This document shows, piece after piece, positions 55,213 through 62,681 of a stretch of 64,000 bases of DNA. The DNA is from Ideonella livida. GTDB lineage: Bacteria; Pseudomonadota; Gammaproteobacteria; Burkholderiales; Burkholderiaceae_C. The notes beneath the pieces are model-generated. The model was not told the DNA's origin. It was given only the letters and a program-made list of their open reading frames with translations, and did no database searches. The DNA is taken from assembly GCF_010499455.1 (NCBI RefSeq), contig NZ_JAAGOH010000016.1:55182-119181 (forward strand), in the 5' to 3' direction. Positions within the stretch are counted from its first letter, which is position 1; the number at the start of each line of letters is the position of its first letter. The position numbers were made by a program, and so were the translations under genes.

Positions 55213-55572
55213 ATGGCCACAATCCGCCAAACCCTGGATGAACTGATGACCTGCGACGGCGCCATGTGCGCTGCGGTGGTCGATTCGGAGAGCGGCATGA
55301 TGCTGGGCTCCACCGGCTCCGGCGTGGACCTGGAAGTGGCCGCGGCCGGCAACACCGAGGTGGTGCGCGCCAAGCTCAAGACCATGCGCCAGCTGGGCCT
55401 GAACGATGTGATCGAGGACATCCTGATCACCCTGGGCAAGCAGTACCACCTGATCCGCCCGTCCTCGCGCAAGGAAGGCACTTTCGTCTACTTCGTGCTG
55501 GACAAGGGCAAGAGCAACCTGGCCCTGGCCCGGCGCAAGCTGCAGGACGTGGACAAGAGCCTGACGTTCTGA
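55213..55572 (+). CDS. Roadblock/LC7-like protein 3 of the GTPase module
   Basis: This 119-residue protein has a helix (IRQTLDELMT), CDGAMCAAVVDSESGMMLGSTGSG, EVVRAKLKTMRQLGLNDVIEDILITLGKQYHLIRP (in parts), and FVYFVLDKGKSNLALARRKLQDVD. The central LGKQYHLIRPSS is typical of stand-alone proteobacterial Roadblock/LC7 proteins. AAGAAGGA precedes the ATG. It is separated from the previous gene by 99 bases holding a stem GTCCGGC/GCCGGAC (55143-55169), so it may have its own promoter or higher expression. Confidence 0.8.
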   Translation: MATIRQTLDELMTCDGAMCAAVVDSESGMMLGSTGSGVDLEVAAAGNTEVVRAKLKTMRQLGLNDVIEDILITLGKQYHLIRPSSRKEGTFVYFVLDKGKSNLALARRKLQDVDKSLTF

Positions 55573-55639
55573 GGCCGCAGGTCTGACGTCCCCCCTGCGC
55601 AGGGGGGGGCGGTCTGTGGCGCGGGGCAGGGCGTGACGC

Positions 55640-56404
55640 TCAATCCAGCGCCATCATGCGCCGGGTCTTCTGGGCCTGGTCGATGTAGCGCTGCAGGGCC
55701 CGCTGGGCCGGAGGTTGCAGGCCGAGGAGCTCGCAGCCCAGCCGGGCGTTCTCGCCACCGGGCTGGATGGCGGTGACATGGTGCACCACCAGGCACACAT
55801 CGAGCTGCAGCCGGTCCTCCAGCATCATGCGGGCGCCGTTGATGCGCACGCCCGGCGGCACTGGGGGCATGGACAGCGGCAGCAGCAGCGCGCAGCCGCC
55901 GGCGCTCAGGTCCAGCATGCGCAGCTCCAGCAGCATGTCCGGCAGCTGCGGATGGCGGAAGCTGACCATGGGCGCCAGGTGGTGGAGCAGGCGCACGCGG
56001 TAGGCCGTGCGCCGCTGGAACCGGAAGACTTGTGGCGGCCGGGCGGCCTGCAGCACGCTGGCGCGCCCGCCATGCACCAGCATCAGCTCGGCCACGTCGA
56101 ATTGCACCTTGACCTGGTCCAGGTAGCCGATGGCGGTGGCCTCTTCAGCCTCCACCAGCTGCTGCAGCTGTGGGGCCACCAGATCCGCCTGGAAGGCGAT
56201 GCGGCCGCTGGGATGGTCCACGCTCCACAGGGTGGTCTGCAGGGCGGAGCCGTCGCTGCCGCTCAGGGTGACGGGCACGTTGCGGTCCATCAGGCTGCGC
56301 AGCAGCTCCTGCACCGCCGCAGGCTCGGTGATGCTGTACTCCGCGGACGCTGGGGCGGCAGGGCCGGCGCCGGTGGGCAGGGGGGCGGGAGGTTCGGCCA
56401 GCAT
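55640..56404 (-). CDS. ycgR: Flagellar brake protein YcgR (PilZ domain)
   Basis: YcgR binds c-di-GMP and slows the flagellar motor. The product has 254 residues. The N-terminal YcgR domain spans about 25-130 (ITEPAAVQELLRSLMDRNVPVTL, in parts). The PilZ domain begins with the c-di-GMP arginine motif RFQRRTAYRVRL (about 128-139) and has DLSAGGCALLLP (DxSxxG). It lies downstream of fliT on the same strand, after 103 bases, and is convergent with the Roadblock gene. Confidence 0.9.
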   Translation of the reverse strand: MLAEPPAPLPTGAGPAAPASAEYSITEPAAVQELLRSLMDRNVPVTLSGSDGSALQTTLWSVDHPSGRIAFQADLVAPQLQQLVEAEEATAIGYLDQVKVQFDVAELMLVHGGRASVLQAARPPQVFRFQRRTAYRVRLLHHLAPMVSFRHPQLPDMLLELRMLDLSAGGCALLLPLSMPPVPPGVRINGARMMLEDRLQLDVCLVVHHVTAIQPGGENARLGCELLGLQPPAQRALQRYIDQAQKTRRMMALD

Positions 56405-56507
56405 GGTCGGCTTTGGATGGGCGTGCCTGCGTGCGTGGGGCGGAGGTGCCGGGAGGCGGGCGGGCAGCGCGTGAGGGGGCGCGGCGGCAGGGGCTGGGCC
56501 TGCGGGG

Positions 56508-56807
56508 TCAGTGCAGGGTCTTGGTCTTGCCGGCCATCATCCGGTCCAGGTCCTCCAGCCAGGGTTCGGCCAGGTGGCGGATCTCGGCGTCGTTGACGAG
56601 GATGCGCTGCATGATCACGGTCTTGGCCTTGGCCTCCTCGGCCGCCAGGGCCTCGGTCTGGGCGGCTTGGCGCAGCTGGGCAATCAGCACGGCGCAGGCG
56701 CCTTCAAGCTTGACCACCTCATCCCAGTGGCCGTTTCGGGCGGCGTCCAGCATGTCGGCGCTGGCGCGCTCGATGGCCTCGTAGTAGTTCAGCAGGCTGG
56801 TGCTCAT
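56508..56807 (-). CDS. fliT: Flagellar protein FliT-like chaperone
   Basis: This is a small helical chaperone for the filament cap protein FliD. It has 99 residues from ATG 56807; starts at 56816 and 56858 are also in frame. The sequence is mostly helix: LLNYYEAIERASADMLDAARNGHWDEVVKLEG (in parts), then CAVLIAQLRQAAQTEALAAEEAKAKTVIMQRILVNDAEIRHLAEPW (in parts). The NGHWDEVVKLE motif and place behind fliS support FliT. Sequence conservation in FliT is weak, so part of the call is context. Confidence 0.82.
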   Translation of the reverse strand: MSTSLLNYYEAIERASADMLDAARNGHWDEVVKLEGACAVLIAQLRQAAQTEALAAEEAKAKTVIMQRILVNDAEIRHLAEPWLEDLDRMMAGKTKTLH

Positions 56808-56890
56808 GGCGGACATCCGGCGGAATCCGGGGGGAGCCCCGGAGGTGTGGGCGTTCATCGTGTGTAGGCGTCTGAGGACGTCGCAAAGGG

Positions 56891-57325
56891 TCAGCTGGGG
56901 CGGCGGGTGACGCGCGGACCGATGTCCTTCCAGGCTTGGCGCAGGGGTTCGACCAGTTGCAGGCATTCCTCCAGGATCTGGTCGTCGTTGCGCAAATTGG
57001 CCAGCGTCAGGCGCATGGTGAGGTAGTCGTAGAGGGCGCGCAGGTCGGCGGCCAGCCGGCCGCCCTCGCGCATGTTCAGGCCGGCCTTGAGGCCTTCCTC
57101 GACGATGCGGGCGGCGCGGCCGATGGCGCGCCCCTTCTGCTCGACCTGGCCGTTGCGCAGGGCGCCGCGGGCCAGCTGCAGCGCATCCACATAACCGTCA
57201 AAGAGCAGTTCGATGAGCTTGTGCGGGCTGGCGTCGTCCACAGCGGTCTCCAGACCGATGCGGCGGTAGGCGTGGGCCATGGCGCCGGGACGACCGTAGG
57301 CAGAGGACAGGGTGGAGCTGAACAT
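56891..57325 (-). CDS. fliS: Flagellar export chaperone FliS
   Basis: FliS binds the C-terminus of flagellin and keeps it unfolded before export. The product has 144 residues from ATG 57325. Family motifs: AMAHAYRRIGLETAVDDASPHKLIELLFDG (in parts), LRNGQVEQKGRAIGRAARIVEEGLKAGLN and ALYDYLTMRLTLANLRND. It has its own sigma-28-like promoter 40 bases before the start and probably drives fliT, whose start is 83 bases after the fliS stop. Confidence 0.93.
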   Translation of the reverse strand: MFSSTLSSAYGRPGAMAHAYRRIGLETAVDDASPHKLIELLFDGYVDALQLARGALRNGQVEQKGRAIGRAARIVEEGLKAGLNMREGGRLAADLRALYDYLTMRLTLANLRNDDQILEECLQLVEPLRQAWKDIGPRVTRRPS

Positions 57326-57364
57326 CGTGCGTCTCTCGTGCTGTTGTGTTGATCCTTGCATGAG

Positions 57365-57392
57365 TTATCGACGCTGGCCGTCGGCAACTTGA
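57365..57392 (-). promoter_or_regulatory. Sigma-28-like promoter of fliS
   Basis: Read leftward: TCAAG (57392-57388), 15 bases, GTCGATAA (57372-57365). Seven of eight -10 bases match GCCGATAA. It lies about 40 bases upstream of fliS. Confidence 0.75.
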
Positions 57393-57550
57393 GAAGGAGT
57401 TGGCGGCTGGACGGGGGCGTTTCCACGTTTGGGTCGGCTCGGCTTCTGGCAGGACTGGCACTGCCACCGTCGGCGCCGTGACGGGCCCTGGCGAGGCAGG
57501 GGGCCAGGAGCGGGTGCCGGGCAGGGGACGGAGTGGGCAGGGCAGGCTTC

Positions 57551-57590
57551 CTACCTACCTGCCTGCCTGCCTGCCAATCTACCTACCTGT
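57551..57590. repeat. Tetranucleotide repeat tract (CTAC/CTGC units)
   Basis: Ten 4-base units read CTAC x2, CTGC x4, CAAT, CTAC x2, CTGT. The tract starts 3 bases past the fliD stop codon and ends about 160 bases before the fliS promoter. Only four units in a row are identical. Confidence 0.85.
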
Positions 57591-57592
57591 CG

Positions 57593-59032
57593 TCAGCTGT
57601 TGTTGCTGTAGAGGCTGGAGAGCTGCTGGGTGACGTAGCTCGACAGCGAGGAGAGCTTGGCCATGGAGGTGTCCAGCGCCTGGTACTGGGCCCGCACCCG
57701 CTTTTCGGTGTCGGTCAGGCGGTCCTCCATCTGCGTGATGCGCTTCTCGTTGCGCTTGATCTGGGCATTGAGCCCATCCTCGCGCAGCTGCAGCAGGCCG
57801 GTGGTGGTGTCGTTGACCGCCTTGGCCAGGTCTCGGAAGCGGTCCATGAAGCCGGAGTTGGCGCTGCTGGTGCCGTCGGTGGCCAGCAGCTTGCGCAGCT
57901 CGGCCGGGTCCTCCAGGGCGGTGTCCAGCGCGCTGGTCTTGACGCTCAACGTGCCGTCCTGCTTCATCGTGATGCCGACCTCCGAGAGCCGGGACCACTC
58001 TGAGGAGGCGCTGCTGCCCTGGTTGATCACGCCACGCAATTGCCACTGCAGGGCGATGGTGGTGCGGTCGCCCTGCAGGGTGCCGCCGGTCTTGCTGGTG
58101 GCGTCGTACTTGGTCTGCTCGCGGATGTAATTGGCCAGGTCGTTGTAGGCGGTGACGAACTCCTTGACCGCGGTGCGGATGGCTTCCTTGTCGTCGGCGA
58201 CGCTGACTTCCACCGCGGAAGTCGACACCTTGCCCACGGTCAACGACAGGCCATCGGCCACATCGGTGAAGGTGTTGCTGGTCGACTCCACAGAGATGCC
58301 GTTGATGGTGGCCCGTGCGTTGGCCGCCAGCTGGTTGAGCGTGGTGGGGTTGTCCACCGCGGCGCGGTCAAAACCCAGCGAGGACAGGCCGGTGTCCACG
58401 TCACCGTCGTCGGTGGTCTCGGTGGCGGTGATCTTGAAGCCGTTCTCCGCCCCGGTCTCGGCCGAACGCAGCGACAGCCGCGCGCCGTTGGCGTCGTTGA
58501 CGATGGTGGCCTTGATGCCTGCGCCCGCGGCGTTGATCTTGTCGCGGATGGCCGCCAGGCTGGTCTCGCCGGCGCCGATGTTCACGGTGACGGGCGTGGC
58601 GCCGCTCTTGGCGCTGAAGCTGGTGCCGCTCCAGGCGCCCAGGGTGATCGTCAGGCTGCCTTCATTGAGCGTGCTGGCGGCGCTGGGCATCGCCTGGCTG
58701 GCGGTCACCGTCTGCGCAGCGGCCATCTGCTGGACGCTCATGCTGTAGCTGCCGCCGGCGGCTGAGCCGCTGGCGCTGCCGGTGACCACCGTCTCGTCGG
58801 CGGACTTGAAGGCCTTGGTGTTCCACAGGCCGATGCCGGTGATGGCTTCGGACTTGGTCTTCAAGGCGTCGACATAACTCTGCAGCTTGCCCACGGCGGA
58901 GACCTGGGTGCTGAGGGTCTTGTTCTCGCTGGTGATCAGGTCGATGGGCCTGCGCTCCACCGACATCAGGCTGGAGATGATGGATTCGGCATCGAGGCCG
59001 GAGCCGATGCCCAGGGAACTGATCGAGGCCAT
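57593..59032 (-). CDS. fliD: Flagellar filament cap protein FliD (HAP2)
   Basis: FliD caps the growing filament and folds flagellin into place; 479 residues. N-terminal helix: ISSLGIGSGLDAESIISSLMSVERRPIDLI (in parts). Central domains are Ser/Thr-rich and beta-rich (GSAAGGSYSMSVQQMA, ATINGISVES). The C-terminal coiled coil has ALEDPAELRKLLATDG, DRLTDTEKRVRAQYQALD and MAKLSSLSSYVTQQLSSL. A near-perfect sigma-28 promoter lies 33 bases before ATG 59032. Confidence 0.95.
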   Translation of the reverse strand: MASISSLGIGSGLDAESIISSLMSVERRPIDLITSENKTLSTQVSAVGKLQSYVDALKTKSEAITGIGLWNTKAFKSADETVVTGSASGSAAGGSYSMSVQQMAAAQTVTASQAMPSAASTLNEGSLTITLGAWSGTSFSAKSGATPVTVNIGAGETSLAAIRDKINAAGAGIKATIVNDANGARLSLRSAETGAENGFKITATETTDDGDVDTGLSSLGFDRAAVDNPTTLNQLAANARATINGISVESTSNTFTDVADGLSLTVGKVSTSAVEVSVADDKEAIRTAVKEFVTAYNDLANYIREQTKYDATSKTGGTLQGDRTTIALQWQLRGVINQGSSASSEWSRLSEVGITMKQDGTLSVKTSALDTALEDPAELRKLLATDGTSSANSGFMDRFRDLAKAVNDTTTGLLQLREDGLNAQIKRNEKRITQMEDRLTDTEKRVRAQYQALDTSMAKLSSLSSYVTQQLSSLYSNNS

Positions 59033-59065
59033 GCGCGGGCTCCTCAGACGATGGATCTGTCCGGC

Positions 59066-59093
59066 ATATCGGCCTGCAGGCGCCGGGACTTGA
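59066..59093 (-). promoter_or_regulatory. Sigma-28-like promoter of fliD
   Basis: Read leftward: TCAAG (59093-59089), 15 bases, GCCGATAT (59073-59066). Seven of eight bases match GCCGATAA. It is 33 bases before the fliD start. Confidence 0.82.
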
Positions 59094-59165
59094 AAGTCGG
59101 CGCCGCGGCGGCCGTGGCAGGCCTGCGGCCCTCAGGACCGGGCGGTCTCCACGGCGGGGCCGCTT

Positions 59166-60017
59166 TCAGCCCTGCAGCAGCTGCATCACCTGCTGCGGCA
59201 GCTGGTTGGCCTGGGCCACCATGGCGGTGCCAGCCTGCTGCAGGATCTGGGTGCGGCTCATGTTGGAGGTCTCCACCGCGAAGTCCGCATCCATGATGCG
59301 GCTGCGGGCAGCCGACTGGTTCTCCACCGACACCTGCAGATTGGAGATGATCGCGTCGAAGCGGCTCTGGTTGGCGCCGAAGGTGGCGCGCAGGTCGTTG
59401 ACCGAGTCGATCGCCGTGTCGATGTTGTCGATCACGGTGGCGATGGCGCCGATGGTGGCGTTTTGGTCGATGGAGGCGCCGGTGGTGGAGGTCACCGTGG
59501 TGATGTCGGTCGCCTGCTTCATGTTCACCGTGATGACATGCACCTCGTCGTCGAACGTGGTGTTGGCCCCGATCTGGAACGTCATGTCCGTCGCGTCGGT
59601 GTACAGGATGTGCTTGCCGTTGAAGGTCGTGCCACCCAGCACCCGGTCGATTTCCTCCTGCAGCTCACGGAACTCCTTGTTCAGGGAGTCCTTGTCGGAG
59701 CTGCTGTTGGAGGCGTTGCGGCTCTGCACCGCCAGCTCGCGCATGCGCTGCAGGGCATCGCTGACCTTGGCGAGCGCGCCTTCGGCCGTCTGGGCCAGCG
59801 AGATCCCGTCGTTGGCATTGCGGATGGCCACGTTCATGCCGCGCACCTGCGCGTTCATGCGCTCGGCGATGGCCAGCCCCGCGGCATCGTCCTTGGCCGA
59901 GTTGACCCGCAGGCCTGAGGACAGGCGCTGCATGGAGGTGGTCAGCGAGGCTTGCGAAGCGTTCAGATTGCGCTGCGCGTTGAGCGACGCCAAGTTGGTG
60001 TTGATGGTCTGCGGCAT
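59166..60017 (-). CDS. fliC: Flagellin, copy 1
   Basis: This filament subunit has 283 residues, a short flagellin with only a small central domain. N-terminal D0/D1: PQTINTNLASLNAQRNLNAS and LSSGLRVNSAKDDAAGLAIAERM (in parts). C-terminal D1/D0: RIMDADFAVETSNMSRTQILQQAGTAMVAQANQ (in parts), ending QVMQLLQG. It is the most different of three tandem copies in the centre (DEVHVITVNMKQATDITTV). No TCAAG-N15 promoter like those of the other copies was found before its start at 60017. Confidence 0.95.
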   Translation of the reverse strand: MPQTINTNLASLNAQRNLNASQASLTTSMQRLSSGLRVNSAKDDAAGLAIAERMNAQVRGMNVAIRNANDGISLAQTAEGALAKVSDALQRMRELAVQSRNASNSSSDKDSLNKEFRELQEEIDRVLGGTTFNGKHILYTDATDMTFQIGANTTFDDEVHVITVNMKQATDITTVTSTTGASIDQNATIGAIATVIDNIDTAIDSVNDLRATFGANQSRFDAIISNLQVSVENQSAARSRIMDADFAVETSNMSRTQILQQAGTAMVAQANQLPQQVMQLLQG

Positions 60018-60201
60018 GCGAACACTCCTCAAGAATCGCCAAGAGGCCTGCCGGGCCGGGTCTTGAGCGGAAGGTCGTCACGCCCTGACTGCTTGGGTGA
60101 CGATGGCCTCATTCTGGAAGTGCGCCCTGTGGGCCAAAGCCGTGAAATGCAAGCACTTGGCTGCACATTTCGGACAGGTGCGGATGGTGCCCCCAAAAGC
60201 A

Positions 60202-60228
60202 GAAGAGGCGGGACCTGCCCGCCTCTTC
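60202..60228 (-). terminator. Terminator after flagellin copy 2
   Basis: The 11-base stem GAAGAGGCGGG (60202-60212) with CCCGCCTCTTC (60218-60228) has a 5-base loop. Leftward the minus strand continues TGCTTTTGGGG, a short T-run. It separates copies 2 and 1. Confidence 0.65.
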
Positions 60229-60301
60229 CGTATCGTCTCGGGTGCCCGCCACACGCAGGCGGCGGGCATCGCGGCCGGGGCCGCGACGCGCCGACCCGGC
60301 C

Positions 60302-61150
60302 TCATCCCAGCAACTGCAGCACCTGCTGCGGCAGTTGGTTGGCCTGGGCCACCATGGCGGTGCCGGCCTGCTGCAGGATCTGGGTGCGGCTCATGTTGGC
60401 GGTCTCCGTCGCGAAGTCCGCGTCCATGATGCGTCCCCGCGCGGCCGACTGGTTTTCCACCGAGACGTTGAGGTTGGCGATGATCGAGTCAAAGCGGCTC
60501 TGCGTCGCACCGAAGGTGGCCCGCTCGTCGTTGATCGTGTCGATGGCGGTGTCGATGTTGTCAATCACCGTGGCGATGGCGCCGGCGGTGGCCGTCGAGT
60601 CGATCGTGGCCATGGTGCTGCTGGTCACCGCGGTGATGTCGGTGTGCGTGGTCATGTTCTGGGTCGTCACCGTCACCACGTCGTCCGAGGTGGTGTTGGC
60701 GCCGATCTGGAAGGTCATGGCCGTGGCGTCGGTGCCCAGCATGTGCTTGCCGTTGAAGGCGGTGCCGCCCAGCACGCGCTGGATCTCCTTCTGCAGTTCG
60801 CCGAACTCCTTGTTCAGCGAATCCTTGTCGGAGGTGGAGTTCGTCGCGTTGCGGCTCTGCACCGCCAACTCACGCATGCGCTGCAGGGCGTCACCGACCT
60901 TGGACAGCGCCCCCTCGGCGGTCTGCGCCATGGAGATGCCGTCATTGGCGTTGCGGATGGCCACGTTCATGCCGCGCACCTGGGCGTTCATGCGCTCGGC
61001 GATGGCCAGGCCGGCCGCATCGTCCTTGGCCGAGTTGATCCGCAGACCCGAAGACAGGCGCTGCATGGACGTGGCCAGCGAGCTCTGCGAAGACCCCAGG
61101 TTGCGCTGCGCATTCAGCGACGACAGATTGGTGTTGATGGTTTGAGCCAT
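60302..61150 (-). CDS. fliC: Flagellin, copy 2
   Basis: This 282-residue filament subunit begins AQTINTNLSSLNAQRNLGSS. The conserved arms are nearly identical to copies 1 and 3; the centre reads SDDVVTVTTQNMTTHTDITAV. It ends [16 protein letters not shown] upstream of ATG 61150 forms the ribosome site. A sigma-28-like promoter lies about 176 bases upstream, giving a long leader of ~168 bases that could bind a post-transcriptional regulator. Confidence 0.95.
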   Translation of the reverse strand: MAQTINTNLSSLNAQRNLGSSQSSLATSMQRLSSGLRINSAKDDAAGLAIAERMNAQVRGMNVAIRNANDGISMAQTAEGALSKVGDALQRMRELAVQSRNATNSTSDKDSLNKEFGELQKEIQRVLGGTAFNGKHMLGTDATAMTFQIGANTTSDDVVTVTTQNMTTHTDITAVTSSTMATIDSTATAGAIATVIDNIDTAIDTINDERATFGATQSRFDSIIANLNVSVENQSAARGRIMDADFATETANMSRTQILQQAGTAMVAQANQLPQQVLQLLG

Positions 61151-61516
61151 GTTGATACTCCTACTCGATTCTCCAAAAGCCTCCGGTTAAGCACCGGCAC
61201 CGTCCTTCACGTCCAGCACCAGGTGCTCCTCCGGTCGGGAAGCGCCTTGCGGTTGAAGGCGTTGCCTGACCCTTGGCCATCTCACCGGACCTCGGGACCT
61301 GCGGTTGCAAGACCCGATGCCTGGGCTATCGGAAAGGCCGCGGAAGAACTTGAGAAGAGATTGGCCGCCGTTTGCCGGCCAGATCCGCCCAGGCGACACC
61401 CGGCCTGCGCGGTGGCGGCTCAATCGGCAGGAGAGCCCGCCGCTTTTCCGGGGACCGGTGGACCCGGTCCCCGCGGCCCGGCGGGTTGCCGCCAGGCGGA
61501 GAGGTTCAGGCGGGCG
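61151..61516. other. Flagellin copy 3-copy 2 spacer
   Basis: There is no gene in these 366 bases. They hold the end of the copy 3 transcript with a 10-base stem CGGGGACCGG/CCGGTCCCCG (61449-61458 and 61464-61473, no T-run), the sigma-28-like promoter of copy 2 (61326-61353) and its long leader. Confidence 0.7.
61326..61353 (-). promoter_or_regulatory. Sigma-28-like promoter of flagellin copy 2
   Basis: Read leftward: TCAAG (61353-61349), 15 bases, TCCGATAG (61333-61326). Six of eight bases match GCCGATAA. It lies about 176 bases before ATG 61150. Confidence 0.75.
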
Positions 61517-62359
61517 TCATCGAAGAAGCGACAGGACGGTCTGGGGCAGCTGATTGGCCTGGGCCACCATGGCGGTGCCGGCCTGCTGCAGGATCTGCGC
61601 GCGGCTGAGGTTGGCCGTCTCCTGCGCGAAGTCCGCGTCCATGATCCGGCCCCGCGCCGCGCTCTGCGCCTCCACCCCTGTCTGCAGGCTGGAGATGATG
61701 GCCTCGAAGCGGCTCTGGGAGGCGCCGAAGGTCGCACGCTCGTCGTTGATCGTGTCAATGGCCGCATCGATGTCGTCGATCACGTCGGCGATGGCCCCTG
61801 CCGTGGCGTTGGAGTCGATGCTCGCGCTGCTGGTCACCGCCGTGATGTCGGTGGCGCTGGTCATGTTGGAGGTGGTGATGGTCACCACGTCGTCACCCGT
61901 GGTGTTGGCACCCACCTGGAACGTCATGGACGTGGCGTCCGAGCCCAGCATGTGCCGGCCGTTGAAGCTGGTGCCTCCCAGGATGCGCCCGATCTCCGAC
62001 TGCAGCTCCTGGAACTCCTTGTTCAGCGAGTCCTTGTCCGAGGTGGAGTTGGTGGCGTTGCGGCTCTGCACCGCCAGCTCGCGCATGCGCTGCAGCGCGT
62101 CGCCCACCTTGGACAGCGCGCCCTCGGCCGTCTGCGCCAGCGAGATGCCGTCGTTGGCGTTGCGGATGGCCACGTTCATGCCGCGCACCTGCGCGTTCAT
62201 GCGCTCGGCAATGGCCAGGCCGGCCGCATCGTCCTTGGCCGAGCTGATGCGCAACCCGGAGGACAGGCGCTGCATCGTGGTGGCCAGGGAGTTCTGCGAG
62301 CCGTTCAGATTGCGCTGCGCATTGAGTGAAATGACATTGGTGTTGATGGTCTGGCTCAT
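61517..62359 (-). CDS. fliC: Flagellin, copy 3
   Basis: This 280-residue filament subunit begins SQTINTNVISLNAQRNLNGS. The centre is GDDVVTITTSNMTSATDITAV and the C-terminal part has AQSAARGRIMDADFAQETANL, ending QTVLSLLR. It is the only copy with AQSAARG instead of NQSAAR. It has the closest sigma-28-like promoter (about 99 bases upstream) of the three copies and is adjacent to a glycosyltransferase gene on the other strand. Confidence 0.95.
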   Translation of the reverse strand: MSQTINTNVISLNAQRNLNGSQNSLATTMQRLSSGLRISSAKDDAAGLAIAERMNAQVRGMNVAIRNANDGISLAQTAEGALSKVGDALQRMRELAVQSRNATNSTSDKDSLNKEFQELQSEIGRILGGTSFNGRHMLGSDATSMTFQVGANTTGDDVVTITTSNMTSATDITAVTSSASIDSNATAGAIADVIDDIDAAIDTINDERATFGASQSRFEAIISSLQTGVEAQSAARGRIMDADFAQETANLSRAQILQQAGTAMVAQANQLPQTVLSLLR

Positions 62360-62457
62360 TGCCTGCTCCTACGCGGGTCATCCATCCAGGGCCAACAGGC
62401 CCCCGACAGGCCGCCCCGCCACCACTTCCATGCGGGGAGAGAGGGGCCTTGGATTCC

Positions 62458-62485
62458 CTTTCGGCAGATCGATCGCCAGACTTGA
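62458..62485 (-). promoter_or_regulatory. Sigma-28-like promoter of flagellin copy 3
   Basis: Read leftward: TCAAG (62485-62481), 15 bases, GCCGAAAG (62465-62458). Six of eight bases match GCCGATAA. It lies about 99 bases before ATG 62359. Confidence 0.75.
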
Positions 62486-62501
62486 GGGTCTTTTCACCCT
62501 C

Positions 62502-62519
62502 TTTTCAATCGATTGAAAA
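62502..62519. promoter_or_regulatory. Perfect 18-base palindrome upstream of flagellin copy 3
   Basis: TTTTCAATC and GATTGAAAA (62502-62519) meet without a spacer. The site is 16 bases upstream of the copy 3 -35 element, a normal place for an activator or repressor. CTTTTCA occurs twice in a row here (62490s and 62501). Confidence 0.5.
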
Positions 62520-62681
62520 AAGCGTCCTGACCAGGTCGCAGGTCGGCCGCCCACCCCAGGGTTGCCTGCGGTGGGCCGGTGGGGCCGGGGGCCCTGCAGC
62601 AGCGGGCATCGCGCCAACTGGCGGGCCCACAGCGGGCTTATCGGAGCTTTCGCACCGGCCTGCAGCCCTAAAGATTTCGCC

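Larger units (their letters stand above)
62360..62681. other. Divergent regulatory region flagellin copy 3 / glycosyltransferase
   Basis: There is no gene in these 322 bases. They contain the sigma-28-like promoter for copy 3 (62458-62485), a perfect 18-base palindrome (62502-62519) and, toward the right, the leader of the glycosyltransferase gene. No sigma-28 match on the plus strand was found. Confidence 0.7.

Noticed and set aside
57533..62516. Long plus-strand open frames opposite fliD and the flagellins
   Set aside because: They mirror the codon pattern of the minus-strand flagellar genes, as expected in high-GC DNA, and have no family features.
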